A stretch of 64,000 nucleotides of DNA from Mycoavidus cysteinexigens_B (GCA_031963465.1 JASSUG010000001.1:62001-126000); one strand, 5' to 3'; positions 24,742-34,001 are shown, counted from the first letter of the stretch. The notes: generated by a model not told the origin, from the letters alone. A program made the numbers and translations.

Positions 24742-25149
24742 GTGAAATTTTTCACTGACTACACTAATCTTGCTCTGCTTGTTGCCGCCCTGATTGCGGG
24801 CGGGTTGTTACTCTGGCCAAGCTTGATGCGCCGTGGCCGCGATTTGTCGGTGCAACGGGCAACGCAATTCATTAACCATCGCAATGCAACGGTGATCGAT
24901 CTCAGAACCGCTGCTGAGTATGGCCAAGGCCATTTGCCCCAAGCTCGCCATGTGGCGTGGGATGGGCTTTCTGCAAAAGTGCTGCAAATTGCTAAAAACA
25001 AGGCGCATCCAGTGCTGTTAACGTGTCAGACTGGCCGGCGTTCGCATAAGGCGCTCGCAGTTTTGAAACAAGCCGGATATACCGAAGTATTTGTCTTGCA
25101 AGGCGGCTTAGCCGCGTGGCAGCAAGCAGGCATGCCAGTCATAAAATAA
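24742..25149 (+). CDS. Membrane-anchored rhodanese-like protein
   Basis: 135-residue protein with an N-terminal transmembrane helix (LALLVAALIAGGLLLW) and one rhodanese domain. The active Cys lies in VLLTCQTGRRSHKA, and the substrate-proximal VIDLRTAAEYGQGHLPQARH is clear. A role in sulfur transfer is probable but its acceptor is unknown. The start is GTG. It precedes grxC, secB and gpsA on the same strand, the Burkholderia order. A TATAAT at 24702-24707 lies upstream. Confidence 0.88.
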   Translation: MKFFTDYTNLALLVAALIAGGLLLWPSLMRRGRDLSVQRATQFINHRNATVIDLRTAAEYGQGHLPQARHVAWDGLSAKVLQIAKNKAHPVLLTCQTGRRSHKALAVLKQAGYTEVFVLQGGLAAWQQAGMPVIK

Positions 25150-25157
25150 GGATCATG

Positions 25158-25421
25158 ATGAAAAAAGTGCTCATGTATAGTAAGCAAACATGTCCATATT
25201 GCGATATGGCCGAGCGCTTGCTGAAGGCGCGTGGTGTCGAGCATATCGAAAAAATCGCGATCGATAAGGACCCAGCCCAGCGCGATGAAATGATTCAGCG
25301 TACGGGTCTGCGCACGGTGCCACAAATTTTCATCGACGGCACCCATATAGGCGGCTATGACAAATTGGCCGCGCTGGATCGTAATGGTGAGTTAGTCTCT
25401 CTGCTCGCAGTGAGCGCGTAA
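25158..25421 (+). CDS. grxC: Glutaredoxin 3
   Basis: Small GSH-dependent thiol oxidoreductase of the cytosol. The 87 residues carry the active site CPYC near residue 13 in MYSKQTCPYCDMAERLL, then the cis-Pro TVPQIFIDGTHIGGYDKL that binds glutathione. Two ATG codons stand in tandem at 25155 and 25158; the spacing from AAGGA favours the second. It follows the rhodanese gene after 8 bases, likely in one transcript with secB. Confidence 0.93.
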   Translation: MKKVLMYSKQTCPYCDMAERLLKARGVEHIEKIAIDKDPAQRDEMIQRTGLRTVPQIFIDGTHIGGYDKLAALDRNGELVSLLAVSA

Positions 25422-25488
25422 TCCATTTTGAATTGTTTGACTTAACAACTAGAATCGTTCGACTTAAACTGTAACTGTAAGGAATATG

Positions 25489-26046
25489 ATGGCAACCGAA
25501 AGTACCCCACAAAATACGCAGCCTGTATTTAATATTCAGCGCCTCTATCTTAAGGATTTGTCGCTTGAACAGCCTAACTCACCGGCCATTCTGAGTGAGC
25601 TTGAAAAACAAGCCCCGACGATTGAAATCGAGGTTAGCCTGAAAGCGGAAAAGATTTCAGAAGAAATCTATGAGAGCGTGGTTTCGACTGTGGTGACAGC
25701 AAAACTAAAAGATAAAGTTGTGCTTTTGATCGAAGCAAAACAAGCCGGCCTATTTGAGGTCCGCAATATCAAAGAAGAACAAATGGATCCGCTGCTACAT
25801 ATTGCTTGTCCGTCGATTGTTTTCCCTTATTTGCGTGCAAATTTGGCTGATGCAGTCACACGTGCTGGTTTTCCGCCAATTCATCTTGCTGAAATTAATT
25901 TCCAGTCATTGTATGAGCACCGTTTGGCACAGCAGGCAGAAGCCAAAAAAGAAGCGCCCGCGCAAAAACCAAAAGCAGTAGACAGCAATAGTGCGAACCT
26001 GACTTTCGCGAATCATCTTAAGCGGCCACCTCTACCGCGAGCATGA
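25489..26046 (+). CDS. secB: Protein-export chaperone SecB
   Basis: Tetrameric cytosolic chaperone that keeps preproteins unfolded and hands them to SecA. Typical stretches are FNIQRLYLKDLSLEQPNSP near the N-terminus, EVSLKAEKI, QAGLFEVRNI and CPSIVFPYLRANLADAVTRAGFPP with LAEINFQSLY. The 185 residues exceed E. coli SecB because of a longer acidic/Ala-Pro tail, common in betaproteobacteria. ATG is doubled (25486, 25489); AAGGA spacing favours the second. Confidence 0.95.
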   Translation: MATESTPQNTQPVFNIQRLYLKDLSLEQPNSPAILSELEKQAPTIEIEVSLKAEKISEEIYESVVSTVVTAKLKDKVVLLIEAKQAGLFEVRNIKEEQMDPLLHIACPSIVFPYLRANLADAVTRAGFPPIHLAEINFQSLYEHRLAQQAEAKKEAPAQKPKAVDSNSANLTFANHLKRPPLPRA

Positions 26047-26140
26047 TCGATGCATTGTCGTGTGCTGCACGGTTTCTCTTTAGACTGCGATACATTCATT
26101 ATTTTGCAGAGAATCAGGCCATATCTTTGGCAGTGACTTG

Positions 26141-27157
26141 ATGAATATTACTGTTCTAGGCGCGGGTGCCTGGGGGACCGCGCTTGCCCATCATCTGGCG
26201 GATCGTCACTCTACTTTGCTATGGGCGCGCAATCCGGCCTTAGTTGAGCAACTGACGCATGATAAGCATAATCAGACTTATCTGCCCGGTGTGCCGTTGG
26301 CTAGCCGTTTGCGCTATGAAGCGGATTTGCTGGCGAGCCTGGAGCATGCGGCGGCAGAGGATGCGCTTTGTATTATTGCAACGCCAGTCGCAGGCCTACG
26401 CGCGCTATGCAAAACCATGCGCGAGGTGAACTGTATCCCAGCTCACCTGATTTGGTTATGTAAAGGATTTGAGGTGGCTAGCCGCTGCTTGCCCCACCAA
26501 GTCGTGGCCGCTGAACTGGGCGCGCATCGTAGTTGCGGGGCTTTATCCGGGCCGAGCTTTGCGCGTGAAGTGGCGCAAGGTTTGCCGGTGGCGCTAACCA
26601 TCGCGAGCCAATCCGTTGCTTGCCGCGATGCGGCCGTGCGCGCACTTCATCATGCCGCAATGCGTATCTATACGGCTGACGATGTGATCGGCGTCGAAGT
26701 GGGGGGCGCGGTCAAAAATGTCTTGGCGATTGCGGCGGGCATTGCCGATGGGCTTGAGCTTGGCCTAAATGCGCGTGCCGCCTTGATCACCCGTGGTTTG
26801 GCCGAAATGACCCGGTTAGGTGTGGCGCTAGGCGCTCGGGCCGAGACTTTTATGGGGTTGGCCGGTCTGGGTGATTTGATCCTAACGGCAACCGGTGACT
26901 TATCGCGCAATCGTACCGTTGGCTTACAGTTGGCAACAGGGCGGCCGTTGGCCGACATTCTGGCGACGCTTGGTCATATCGCAGAAGGGGTACGCTGCGC
27001 GCCAGAGGTATTAGCCTTGGCGCAAGCGCAGGCGATTGAAATGCCGGTTACGCAAGCGGTCTGTTCCGTGCTATTTGATGGTTGTGCGCCGCGCGCTGCG
27101 GCCTATGCGTTGTTGCAGCGAGAAGCGAAGGTAGAAACGAGCTTAGCTGGCGTCTAG
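26141..27157 (+). CDS. gpsA: Glycerol-3-phosphate dehydrogenase [NAD(P)+]
   Basis: Reduces dihydroxyacetone phosphate to sn-glycerol-3-phosphate for phospholipid synthesis; its product is the substrate of PlsY, encoded at 2.9 kb. The 338 residues open with the Rossmann loop MNITVLGAGAWGTALAHHLA. CGALSGPSFAREVAQGLPVA, EVGGAVKNVLAIAAGIADGL with the catalytic Lys, and LAGLGDLILTATGDLSRNR follow. Length is normal. It is the last gene in the rhodanese-grxC-secB-gpsA series. Confidence 0.95.
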   Translation: MNITVLGAGAWGTALAHHLADRHSTLLWARNPALVEQLTHDKHNQTYLPGVPLASRLRYEADLLASLEHAAAEDALCIIATPVAGLRALCKTMREVNCIPAHLIWLCKGFEVASRCLPHQVVAAELGAHRSCGALSGPSFAREVAQGLPVALTIASQSVACRDAAVRALHHAAMRIYTADDVIGVEVGGAVKNVLAIAAGIADGLELGLNARAALITRGLAEMTRLGVALGARAETFMGLAGLGDLILTATGDLSRNRTVGLQLATGRPLADILATLGHIAEGVRCAPEVLALAQAQAIEMPVTQAVCSVLFDGCAPRAAAYALLQREAKVETSLAGV

Positions 27158-27185
27158 CGCCTAGGAACTCCTTTCATTGGGAGGG

Positions 27186-27656
27186 TTATGCGCCGCCGGC
27201 AAAGCCTTGTTGCCGCCACGCTTCGAAGACAGTAATGGCGACGGCATTTGACAAATTAAGACTGCGATTGCCGGGCCTCATCGGCAGCCGTACGCGTTGC
27301 TCCGCTGGGAACTGCGTGAGTAGCTCGGTGCTGAGCCCACGCGTTTCTGGACCAAACACAAACCAATCCCCTTTGGCGAAGGTGTGCTGGTGCAAGTGGC
27401 TGGCGCCTCGGGTCGTAAACGCGAACATACGCGTGTCAGAGATGCTTTCACTAGACATAAAAGCTTGCCAGCTCGGATGCACTCGCATCGAGACAAATTC
27501 ATGATAATCAAGCCCGGCACGGCGCATTTTTGCATCGTCGAGCTTAAAGCCAAGCGGCTCAATCAGATGCAATTGGGCGCCTGCATTGGCGCACAGACGA
27601 ATGATATTGCCCGTATTGGATGGAATTTCAGGTTCGACAAGAACAACGTTAAACAT
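27186..27656 (-). CDS. trmL: tRNA (cytidine/uridine-34-2'-O)-methyltransferase
   Basis: SPOUT-family methyltransferase modifying the wobble base ribose of leucine tRNAs. The 156 residues start MFNVVLVEPEIPSNTGNIIR. The knot motifs FGPETRGLSTELL and RSLNLSNAVAITVFEAWRQ are intact, giving the deep trefoil knot that binds S-adenosylmethionine. Length equals E. coli TrmL. It lies between gpsA (convergent) and comF (same strand). Confidence 0.92.
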   Translation of the reverse strand: MFNVVLVEPEIPSNTGNIIRLCANAGAQLHLIEPLGFKLDDAKMRRAGLDYHEFVSMRVHPSWQAFMSSESISDTRMFAFTTRGASHLHQHTFAKGDWFVFGPETRGLSTELLTQFPAEQRVRLPMRPGNRSLNLSNAVAITVFEAWRQQGFAGGA

Positions 27657-27734
27657 AAGAAAGCTGGCCCAGCTGTGTGCATAGCGCCGGGATTATAGCC
27701 TGGGATAGCGCCCAGTTGCACGGTCATGCCGGAC

Positions 27735-28526
27735 TTATGGCGTGCGCAGCGCGACCAAATTGGTGACCCGCGCGGCGCCGGCGTTCTTTAATATACGAGC
27801 CACTGCCTCAAGCGTTGTGCCGGAAGTCATCACATCGTCGACCACGGCAATATGCTGTCCGCGTATGCTGGCTAACTGCCGCTGATTCATTGCCGCAACG
27901 AATGCGCAACGCAGATTGCGTCGTCTTTCTTGGAGGTGGCTAAGTTGTGCCTGAGGTGGCGTATCAATCACGCGCTTAACCCAGGTGGCTTGCTTTGGGA
28001 TGCGCAGGAGCTGAGCCAAGGGCCGAGCAATTTCCCAGGCTTGATTATAACCACGCGTGGCCAGCCGGCCAGCCGAAAGCGGCACGGGCACAATCAGGCC
28101 GGGCCAGGCCAGCATGCCGTTGGCATAGGTTTGTTGCACTAAGCTCGCGAGACGCTCAGCAAAAATGGCGGCAATCGTGAGTTGGGCATTAAACTTTAAG
28201 GCGAGGACCAGTTGATCAAGCGGCGCGGCATAGTGAGCCAGCGTGAGGGTTGCATCAAATGCAGGCGGCGTGGCGATACAGTGGTGGCATAAAAGAGGGG
28301 GCGTGTGGTTGGGATGGCTAGGGGGGCGCTCCAGCGGTAAGGCGCAACGTGTGCAGCGGCTATGCTTGGTCTGCCAATAAGCGCTGTCACAGCCGTCGCA
28401 GATGGCAGTTGGTGACAAATTACCGCACAATGCGCACCGGCATGGTAACGCGAGACGAGTGCCTGCTTTGCATAAATTGAACGTATGCTGGGCAAATGCG
28501 GTAACAGCAAGAAACGGTTGCGGCAT
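27735..28526 (-). CDS. comF: ComF-family amidophosphoribosyltransferase-like protein
   Basis: Phosphoribosyltransferase-fold protein of the ComF/GntX family, linked to DNA uptake in competent bacteria but widespread elsewhere. An N-terminal zinc region has CRCALCGNLSP, CDGC, and CTRCALPLE. The C-terminal PRPP-binding motif HIAVVDDVMTSGTTLEAVA is well preserved. About 263 residues from the ATG at 28526; a TTG five codons upstream is an alternative start. It is followed by trmL on the same strand. DNA uptake in this organism cannot be inferred from this gene alone. Confidence 0.85.
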   Translation of the reverse strand: MPQPFLAVTAFAQHTFNLCKAGTRLALPCRCALCGNLSPTAICDGCDSAYWQTKHSRCTRCALPLERPPSHPNHTPPLLCHHCIATPPAFDATLTLAHYAAPLDQLVLALKFNAQLTIAAIFAERLASLVQQTYANGMLAWPGLIVPVPLSAGRLATRGYNQAWEIARPLAQLLRIPKQATWVKRVIDTPPQAQLSHLQERRRNLRCAFVAAMNQRQLASIRGQHIAVVDDVMTSGTTLEAVARILKNAGAARVTNLVALRTP

Positions 28527-28624
28527 GGGCAAAAACGTCAAGGCGCTCGGTTAAATTTTTTAATCTTTAAATCTTACTCCTGCAGTAGGCAAGTATACTC
28601 ATAACTCTTAGCTTATTCATACCC

Positions 28625-29629
28625 ATGCCTCTTTCATCCGTGGACTCTTCTCGACCCGCCGTCGATATTCGGCGTTTGCAGCAAATTTTTGATCGACGTG
28701 CACAGACTTTTGATGCGGTGAGTTTCTTGCCGCGCGAAGTCGCGCACCGCATGCGCGAGCGCCTGGATTGCGTGAACCTAATGCCTACCCGCATACTGGA
28801 CGCCGGCTGTGGCTTGGGCGATGATTTATTAGCCCTGCAAGCGTATTTTGACTCGGCGCACATCTATGGACTCGATGTCTCGCATCAGATGCTGGCGCGA
28901 GCCTTAGTCGCCACCGGTGCGCCGCGGCTAGGTTGGCGAGGATGTCTAGCGGATACCCTATATCGAAAAATACAATTTAACAGCCCATGGGCCAAAAAAT
29001 TAGCGCAGATTTTGCAGCCGCGCCCGCGGCAGACCGTGCAAGCTGATTTTGCAACGCTGCCTTTTGCCGCGAGTACATTCGATTTATGTTGGTCAAATCT
29101 GGCGTTACATTGGCATCCCCGACCCGAGCTTGTTTTGCCGGAATGGCAGCGCGTCTTAAAAACCGGCGGCCTGCTGATGTTTAGTTTATTGGGGCCTGAT
29201 TCACTCTGTGAATTGCGGGCGGCAGGGCAGCGTGCAGGCGCCCCGATGCCCTCTTCGCGGCTGCTTGATTTCACGGATATGCATGATCTGGGTGATATGT
29301 TGGCGGCGAGCGGCTTTGAGATCCCGGTGATGGAGATGGAAAAGCTGACCATTACGTATGCCTCGCCGGCTGCCTTGCTCAGTGATGTACGTCGCTGGGG
29401 CGCCTATCCGTTTAATCTGGTGCAGCGTCCAGCGGGACTGACTGGCCGTGGTTGGCACCAGGCGCTAATGACCGCGCTAGAGGCGCAGCGGCGAGCCGAT
29501 GGCATGCTTTCGCTGACCTTTGAAATCATTTATGGGCATGCCTGGAAGGCGGCTGCGAGAACCACTGCAGAAGGCCATGCGATTGTGCGTCTTGATGAAA
29601 TTACCAAAGCTGCAAAGCAAAAGTCGTGA
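28625..29629 (+). CDS. bioC: BioC-like SAM-dependent methyltransferase
   Basis: Class I methyltransferase of 334 residues. Motif I is ILDAGCGLGDDLLALQ, followed by YGLDVSHQML, FATLPFAASTFDLCWSNLALHW and a post-core ending with a long helix. The arrangement matches malonyl-ACP O-methyltransferase BioC, which starts pimelate synthesis for biotin. An insert of about 30 residues after motif II (LGWRGCLADTLYRKIQFNSP) makes it longer than E. coli BioC (251). Other biotin genes are not nearby, so the specific function is tentative. Confidence 0.7.
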   Translation: MPLSSVDSSRPAVDIRRLQQIFDRRAQTFDAVSFLPREVAHRMRERLDCVNLMPTRILDAGCGLGDDLLALQAYFDSAHIYGLDVSHQMLARALVATGAPRLGWRGCLADTLYRKIQFNSPWAKKLAQILQPRPRQTVQADFATLPFAASTFDLCWSNLALHWHPRPELVLPEWQRVLKTGGLLMFSLLGPDSLCELRAAGQRAGAPMPSSRLLDFTDMHDLGDMLAASGFEIPVMEMEKLTITYASPAALLSDVRRWGAYPFNLVQRPAGLTGRGWHQALMTALEAQRRADGMLSLTFEIIYGHAWKAAARTTAEGHAIVRLDEITKAAKQKS

Positions 29630-29720
29630 AACACAATTATAATGCGTCGTTTGATTGGATTAAAAAAATGAAGCGAGCGGAAGTATTACGCCTCATTCGT
29701 AGACTGTACTCAGATTAAAG

Positions 29721-30995
29721 ATGCCGATGAAAACAATCAAACGAATTCTAATAGAGGCGCTAGCAGGTAGTGGCTTGCTGCTGGCAAATGTTGCTCATGC
29801 GGTCAATGACCTTCCGGGCGGCCCGGCGGTTAACGCGCTCAATTTTCAAACGCCGGTGACCAAGATCGCCGAAGGTCTCTACGGACTGCACACCCTGATG
29901 CTGATCATCTGCCTAGTGATTTTTGTCGGCGTGTTTGGGGTGATGTTTTATTCGATCGTGGCTCACCGTAAGTCCAAAGGACATCAGCCGGCGCATTTTC
30001 ATGAAAGCACCACCGTTGAGATTATCTGGACCGTCGTACCATTTTTGATCGTGATTTTGATGGCCTGGCCGGCGACAAAGATGGTGATCGCGATGAAAGA
30101 CACCAGCAATGCAGATATCACGGTAAAAGTCACGGGTTATCAATGGAAATGGGGTTATGACTATATCAATGGCCCAGGTGCCGGCATTGGGTTTTTATCA
30201 ACCATCTCAACGCCTCGCGATCAAATAGAGGGCCGGCAGCCGGTTTCCGATACGTATTTGCAGGAAGTGGATCACCCGCTGGTGGTGCCGGTGAATAAAA
30301 AGATTCGTGTGCTGACAACTGCTAATGATGTGGTGCATTCTTGGTCGGTGCCAGCCCTTGGCGTAAAACAGGATGCGATTCCCGGTTTTGTCCGGGACAC
30401 TTGGTTTAAAGCTGAAAAAATAGGCACTTATCATGGTTTTTGCACTGAGCTATGCGGTAAAGATCATGCCTATATGCCAGTCGTCGTCAAGGTTTTGTCT
30501 GAAGCGGACTATGCGCACTGGGTAGACGAGCGGATAAAAACCACGTCAGTGCATGCTGAGCTCAGTAAAACTTGGACCATGAGCCAACTTAAAGTGCGTG
30601 GCGAGCAAATTTATACCAGCCATTGCGCCGTCTGTCACCATGCTAACGGCAAAGGCATTGGCCCATTTCCAGCGCTTGATGGCGGTCTGGTGACCAATGG
30701 ACCGCTTAGCAGCCACCTGAATCTTGTGCTCCATGGCAAAGCCCAAATGCCGCCGTGGGCTTCAACCCTCAATGATATTGATTTGGCTGCGGTGGTGACG
30801 TACCAGCGTAATGCGTGGAGCAATCATACTGGCGATTTAATCCAACCGCGGCAAGTGAGCGCAGCACGCCTCAACGAAGCTAGCCAACTGCCGGCCGTTT
30901 CTAAACCGCACCCGGTAACCCCGCAGGCCGCCTCAGCTAAGGCCGGCAAAGCGCCAATGCTGGGCCAAGCGCGGACATCCGGTTCAGCCGCATAA
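29721..30995 (+). CDS. coxB: Cytochrome c oxidase subunit II with fused cytochrome c domain
   Basis: Receives electrons at the CuA centre and passes them to subunit I. After a signal sequence come two transmembrane helices (about residues 50-75 and 95-115), then the cupredoxin domain. It carries the CuA ligands: His in VVHSWSVPALGVKQD and CTELCGKDHAYMPVVV. A C-terminal cytochrome c domain has the heme site CAVCH in YTSHCAVCHHANGKGIGPF, making this a caa3-type subunit. The 424 residues end in a Pro/Ala-rich tail. It is first in the oxidase cluster. Confidence 0.95.
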   Translation: MPMKTIKRILIEALAGSGLLLANVAHAVNDLPGGPAVNALNFQTPVTKIAEGLYGLHTLMLIICLVIFVGVFGVMFYSIVAHRKSKGHQPAHFHESTTVEIIWTVVPFLIVILMAWPATKMVIAMKDTSNADITVKVTGYQWKWGYDYINGPGAGIGFLSTISTPRDQIEGRQPVSDTYLQEVDHPLVVPVNKKIRVLTTANDVVHSWSVPALGVKQDAIPGFVRDTWFKAEKIGTYHGFCTELCGKDHAYMPVVVKVLSEADYAHWVDERIKTTSVHAELSKTWTMSQLKVRGEQIYTSHCAVCHHANGKGIGPFPALDGGLVTNGPLSSHLNLVLHGKAQMPPWASTLNDIDLAAVVTYQRNAWSNHTGDLIQPRQVSAARLNEASQLPAVSKPHPVTPQAASAKAGKAPMLGQARTSGSAA

Positions 30996-31032
30996 TCTGC
31001 ACCGTGAAACCATTCAAATAAGGAACGTTTCT

Positions 31033-32628
31033 ATGACCACGATCGGACACGACCAGGGCGCGCAGCACGATCATGCGCATCAGCATCCAGTTGGATGGCG
31101 GCGCTGGCTATACGCGACGAACCATAAAGATATTGGGACGTTGTATTTGATCTTTTCATTCATCATGTTTTTGGCTGGTGGCGTGATGGCGCTGTTGATT
31201 CGGGTCGAGTTATTCCAGCCTGGCATGCAAATTATGCGTCCCGAATTTTTTAATCAGCTCACTACCATGCACGGTGTGGTGATGGTGTTTGGCGCGATCA
31301 TGCCGGCGTTTGTTGGTTTTGCGAATTGGATGCTGCCATTACAAATTGGCGCATCGGATATGGCCTTTGCGCGCATGAATAACTTCAGCTTCTGGCTGTT
31401 GCCCCCAGCTGCGTTGTTATTAACGGTATCATTTTTTGTGCCAGGTGGTGCGACCGCTGCCGGCTGGACACTGTATGCGCCGCTTTCAGTGCAAATGGGG
31501 CCAGGCATGGATCTGGCGATCTTTGCACTGCATATTATGGGTGCCTCTTCGATCATGGGCGCGATCAATATTGTGGTCACCGTTTTGAATATGCGCGCCC
31601 CTGGCATGTCGCTGATGAAAATGCCGATGTTTGCCTGGACTTGGCTCATCACCGCTTATTTGTTAATTGCGGTCATGCCAGTATTGGCGGGCGCTATTAC
31701 CATGTTGCTGTTTGATCGTCATTTTGGCACTTCGTTTTTTAATGCTGCAGGCGGCGGTGACCCAGTGCTCTATCAGCATATTTTCTGGTTTTTCGGGCAT
31801 CCGGAAGTGTACATCATGATTTTGCCCGCGTTTGGCATCATCTCACAGGTGATTCCAGCTTTCTCGCGCAAACCTTTGTTTGGTTATCATTCGATGGTGT
31901 ATGCCACGGCGTCAATTGCTATCCTGTCATTTATGGTGTGGGCGCACCATATGTTTGTTACCGGTATGCCGGTTACCGGTCAGCTTTTTTTCATGTATTC
32001 AACGATGCTGATTGCGGTCCCAACGGGTGTCAAAGTCTTCAATTGGGTGGCCACCATGTGGCGTGGCGCGCTCACCTTTGAGACGCCGATGTTATTTGCC
32101 ATAGGCTTTTTATTTGTATTTACGATGGGCGGTTTTACCGGTTTAATTCTGTCGGTGGCGCCGCTTGATGTGGCCATGCATGGGACTTATTATGTCGTCG
32201 CGCATTTCCATTATGTCTTGGTGGCAGGTTCATTGTTTGCGCTTTTTTCAGGCTGGTACTATTGGTCGCCCAAATGGACTGGCTATATGTATAACGAAGT
32301 ACGCGGCCGGATTCACTTTTGGGGCTCGTTGATTTCGTTCAATATCACGTTTTTCCCGATGCATTTTCTGGGCTTAGCGGGCATGCCTCGCCGTTATGCC
32401 GACTATCCGGCGCAGTTCACGGATTTTAACCAGATCGCGACGATTGGCGCCTTCGTTTTTGGTTTAATGCAGGTGTACTTTTTGTTTTGGGTGGCGTTGC
32501 CAACGTATCGTGGCAAACGGCATTTACCGGCGGCAGATAAGCCCTGGGACGGTGCGCAGGGGCTTGAATGGACAATCCCAAGCCCAGCCCCTTTTCATAC
32601 TTTCGAGAAACCCCCCGTGGTTGAATAA
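31033..32628 (+). CDS. coxA: Cytochrome c oxidase subunit I
   Basis: Catalytic core of the aa3-type heme-copper oxidase, 531 residues and 12 transmembrane helices. The heme a ligand is in LTTMHGVVMVFG. CuB ligands are in WFFGHPEVYIMILPAFGI, with the Tyr of the His-Tyr crosslink, and in MVWAHHMFVTG. The heme a3/a pair is in YYVVAHFHYVLVAGS. An N-terminal cytosolic His-rich segment is typical of Burkholderia. It follows coxB by 37 bases and shares its transcript. Confidence 0.96.
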   Translation: MTTIGHDQGAQHDHAHQHPVGWRRWLYATNHKDIGTLYLIFSFIMFLAGGVMALLIRVELFQPGMQIMRPEFFNQLTTMHGVVMVFGAIMPAFVGFANWMLPLQIGASDMAFARMNNFSFWLLPPAALLLTVSFFVPGGATAAGWTLYAPLSVQMGPGMDLAIFALHIMGASSIMGAINIVVTVLNMRAPGMSLMKMPMFAWTWLITAYLLIAVMPVLAGAITMLLFDRHFGTSFFNAAGGGDPVLYQHIFWFFGHPEVYIMILPAFGIISQVIPAFSRKPLFGYHSMVYATASIAILSFMVWAHHMFVTGMPVTGQLFFMYSTMLIAVPTGVKVFNWVATMWRGALTFETPMLFAIGFLFVFTMGGFTGLILSVAPLDVAMHGTYYVVAHFHYVLVAGSLFALFSGWYYWSPKWTGYMYNEVRGRIHFWGSLISFNITFFPMHFLGLAGMPRRYADYPAQFTDFNQIATIGAFVFGLMQVYFLFWVALPTYRGKRHLPAADKPWDGAQGLEWTIPSPAPFHTFEKPPVVE

Positions 32629-32649
32629 GCGCATGATTTATCCCATGTA

Positions 32650-32736
32650 ATGGATGAGTCTGAGACAACCGCAGATACAACGGTAATATCGAAACCACAG
32701 ATTGAAATTGAGATTGACATGGAACTGCAACGATGA
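32650..32736 (+). CDS. Hypothetical 28-residue ORF in the coxA-coxC gap
   Basis: A 28-codon frame, acidic and hydrophilic (MDESETTADTTVIS start, many Glu/Asp/Ile), lies exactly where related bacteria carry the Cox11/CtaG assembly gene. Its TGA overlaps the coxC ATG (ATGA), which would allow translational coupling. It has no transmembrane helix and does not resemble CtaG. It may be a chance frame or the residue of a deletion. Confidence 0.3.
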   Translation: MDESETTADTTVISKPQIEIEIDMELQR

Positions 32737-33590
32737 GTAGCCAAAACCAGAGCCCTTATTATTTCGTGCCAAATCCTTCGCAGCACCCGATTTTGGCAGC
32801 GCTCAGTTTACTGGGCATGATGCTTTCGCTAACGGGGTGGCTGAATGATCAGGGCTGGGCGCCGTTTACCTTTGCAGTGAGTCTTGCTTGGTTATTTTTT
32901 ATCCTGTGGCGCTGGTTTGGCGATGCCATTGCTGAATCCGAGGGTGGGCAATACGGCAAACGGATTGATGCATCTTACCGTTGGAGCATGAGCTGGTTCA
33001 TCTTTTCTGAAGTCATGTTTTTTAGCGCGTTTTTTGGCGCGCTATTTTATGCTCGTTCGTTTGCCAGCCCGCTGCTTGGCGACCTTGAGAACAGGTTGCT
33101 GTGGCCAGATTTTATGGCGGCCTGGCCGAATGTCGGGCCCTCCGGTTTGGTCTCACATTTTAAGGCCATGACGGCCTGGCCGATCCCGACCATCAACACC
33201 GCTTTATTGTTAACTTCTGGTGCTACCTTGACGGTGGCGCACCATGCGCTACGGGATGATCATCGCAAACAAGCGATTATTTGGCTCGTTGCCACGGTGG
33301 TGCTTGGCGCCATCTTCTTATTTATGCAAGGCTATGAGTATGTGCATGCTTACCATGAGCTTAATCTTAAGCTCACCTCTGGCATGTATGGCTCAACCTT
33401 CTTCCTGCTAACGGGTTTTCATGGCTTCCATGTGATGCTGGGGACCTTGATGCTGGCTGTCGTTTTGGTGCGCTTAATGCGTGGACACTTTAGCGCGGAG
33501 CACCACTTTGCGTTTGAGGGTGCGGCCTGGTATTGGCATTTTGTCGACGTCGTATGGCTTGGCTTATATGTTGTGGTGTATTGGCTTTGA
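32733..33590 (+). CDS. coxC: Cytochrome c oxidase subunit III
   Basis: Seven-helix membrane subunit of the aa3 oxidase that stabilises the core and lines the oxygen/proton entry side. The 285 residues contain YFVPNPSQHPILAALSL near the start, SWFIFSEVMFFSAFFGALFYAR, YEYVHAYHE, and the C-terminal FHGFHVMLGTLML and AWYWHFVDVVWLGLYVVVYW. It starts 105 bases after coxA, a shorter gap than in relatives because no ctaG gene intervenes. Confidence 0.95.
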   Translation: MSSQNQSPYYFVPNPSQHPILAALSLLGMMLSLTGWLNDQGWAPFTFAVSLAWLFFILWRWFGDAIAESEGGQYGKRIDASYRWSMSWFIFSEVMFFSAFFGALFYARSFASPLLGDLENRLLWPDFMAAWPNVGPSGLVSHFKAMTAWPIPTINTALLLTSGATLTVAHHALRDDHRKQAIIWLVATVVLGAIFLFMQGYEYVHAYHELNLKLTSGMYGSTFFLLTGFHGFHVMLGTLMLAVVLVRLMRGHFSAEHHFAFEGAAWYWHFVDVVWLGLYVVVYWL

Positions 33591-33675
33591 TCGGGTTTTA
33601 GCGTTGCGCTGTGAGAGGGTTTTAGCTTGGCTGGGGTTTTGGGTTTTTTCGGCGGGCCAGATACCGCCATCTGAG

Positions 33676-33706
33676 GCGTTTAGAATGCCGACAGCATCCT
33701 AAACGC
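33676..33706 (+). terminator. Probable terminator after coxC
   Basis: A 13-bp stem with one mismatch (33676-33688 with 33694-33706) and a 5-base loop is followed by TTGCATTCTCTTT. It sits between coxC and the convergent twin-helix gene. On the minus strand it could also end that gene's transcript. Confidence 0.5.
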
Positions 33707-33717
33707 TTGCATTCTCT

Positions 33718-33927
33718 TTAATCGCTATACGGAATGCCGGTACTTTGAATCCATCCCATCCAATACGCGAATAAAATAAATAAAAAAAGCCCAATTGAAA
33801 GCCCCACGCGGGTCATTAATGAATAAACCATCCGCTTAGTGGTACCTCGGTCGTGCATCATGAAATACAGTGCGCACACTAGGCTAGCGCCAATTAGGAT
33901 AAAAGCAAATGCAACTAAAGCAGCCAT
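33718..33927 (-). CDS. DUF2909 family twin transmembrane protein
   Basis: 69-residue membrane protein with two hydrophobic helices (ALVAFAFILIGASLVCALYFMM and LSIGLFLFILFAYWMGWI) joined by a short basic loop, HDRGTTKRMVYSLMTRV. This is the DUF2909/twin transmembrane family regularly found beside cytochrome oxidase genes in betaproteobacteria. Its function is unknown; a role in oxidase assembly is suggested only by position. It is the only minus-strand gene in this cluster. Confidence 0.8.
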   Translation of the reverse strand: MAALVAFAFILIGASLVCALYFMMHDRGTTKRMVYSLMTRVGLSIGLFLFILFAYWMGWIQSTGIPYSD

Positions 33928-34001
33928 ATGGGTAGAAATAATTCAGCAAAGTTTCAAAAGAACAGCGTAAGCCGTACTATTATCGCATTAACGCTTCTAT
34001 C

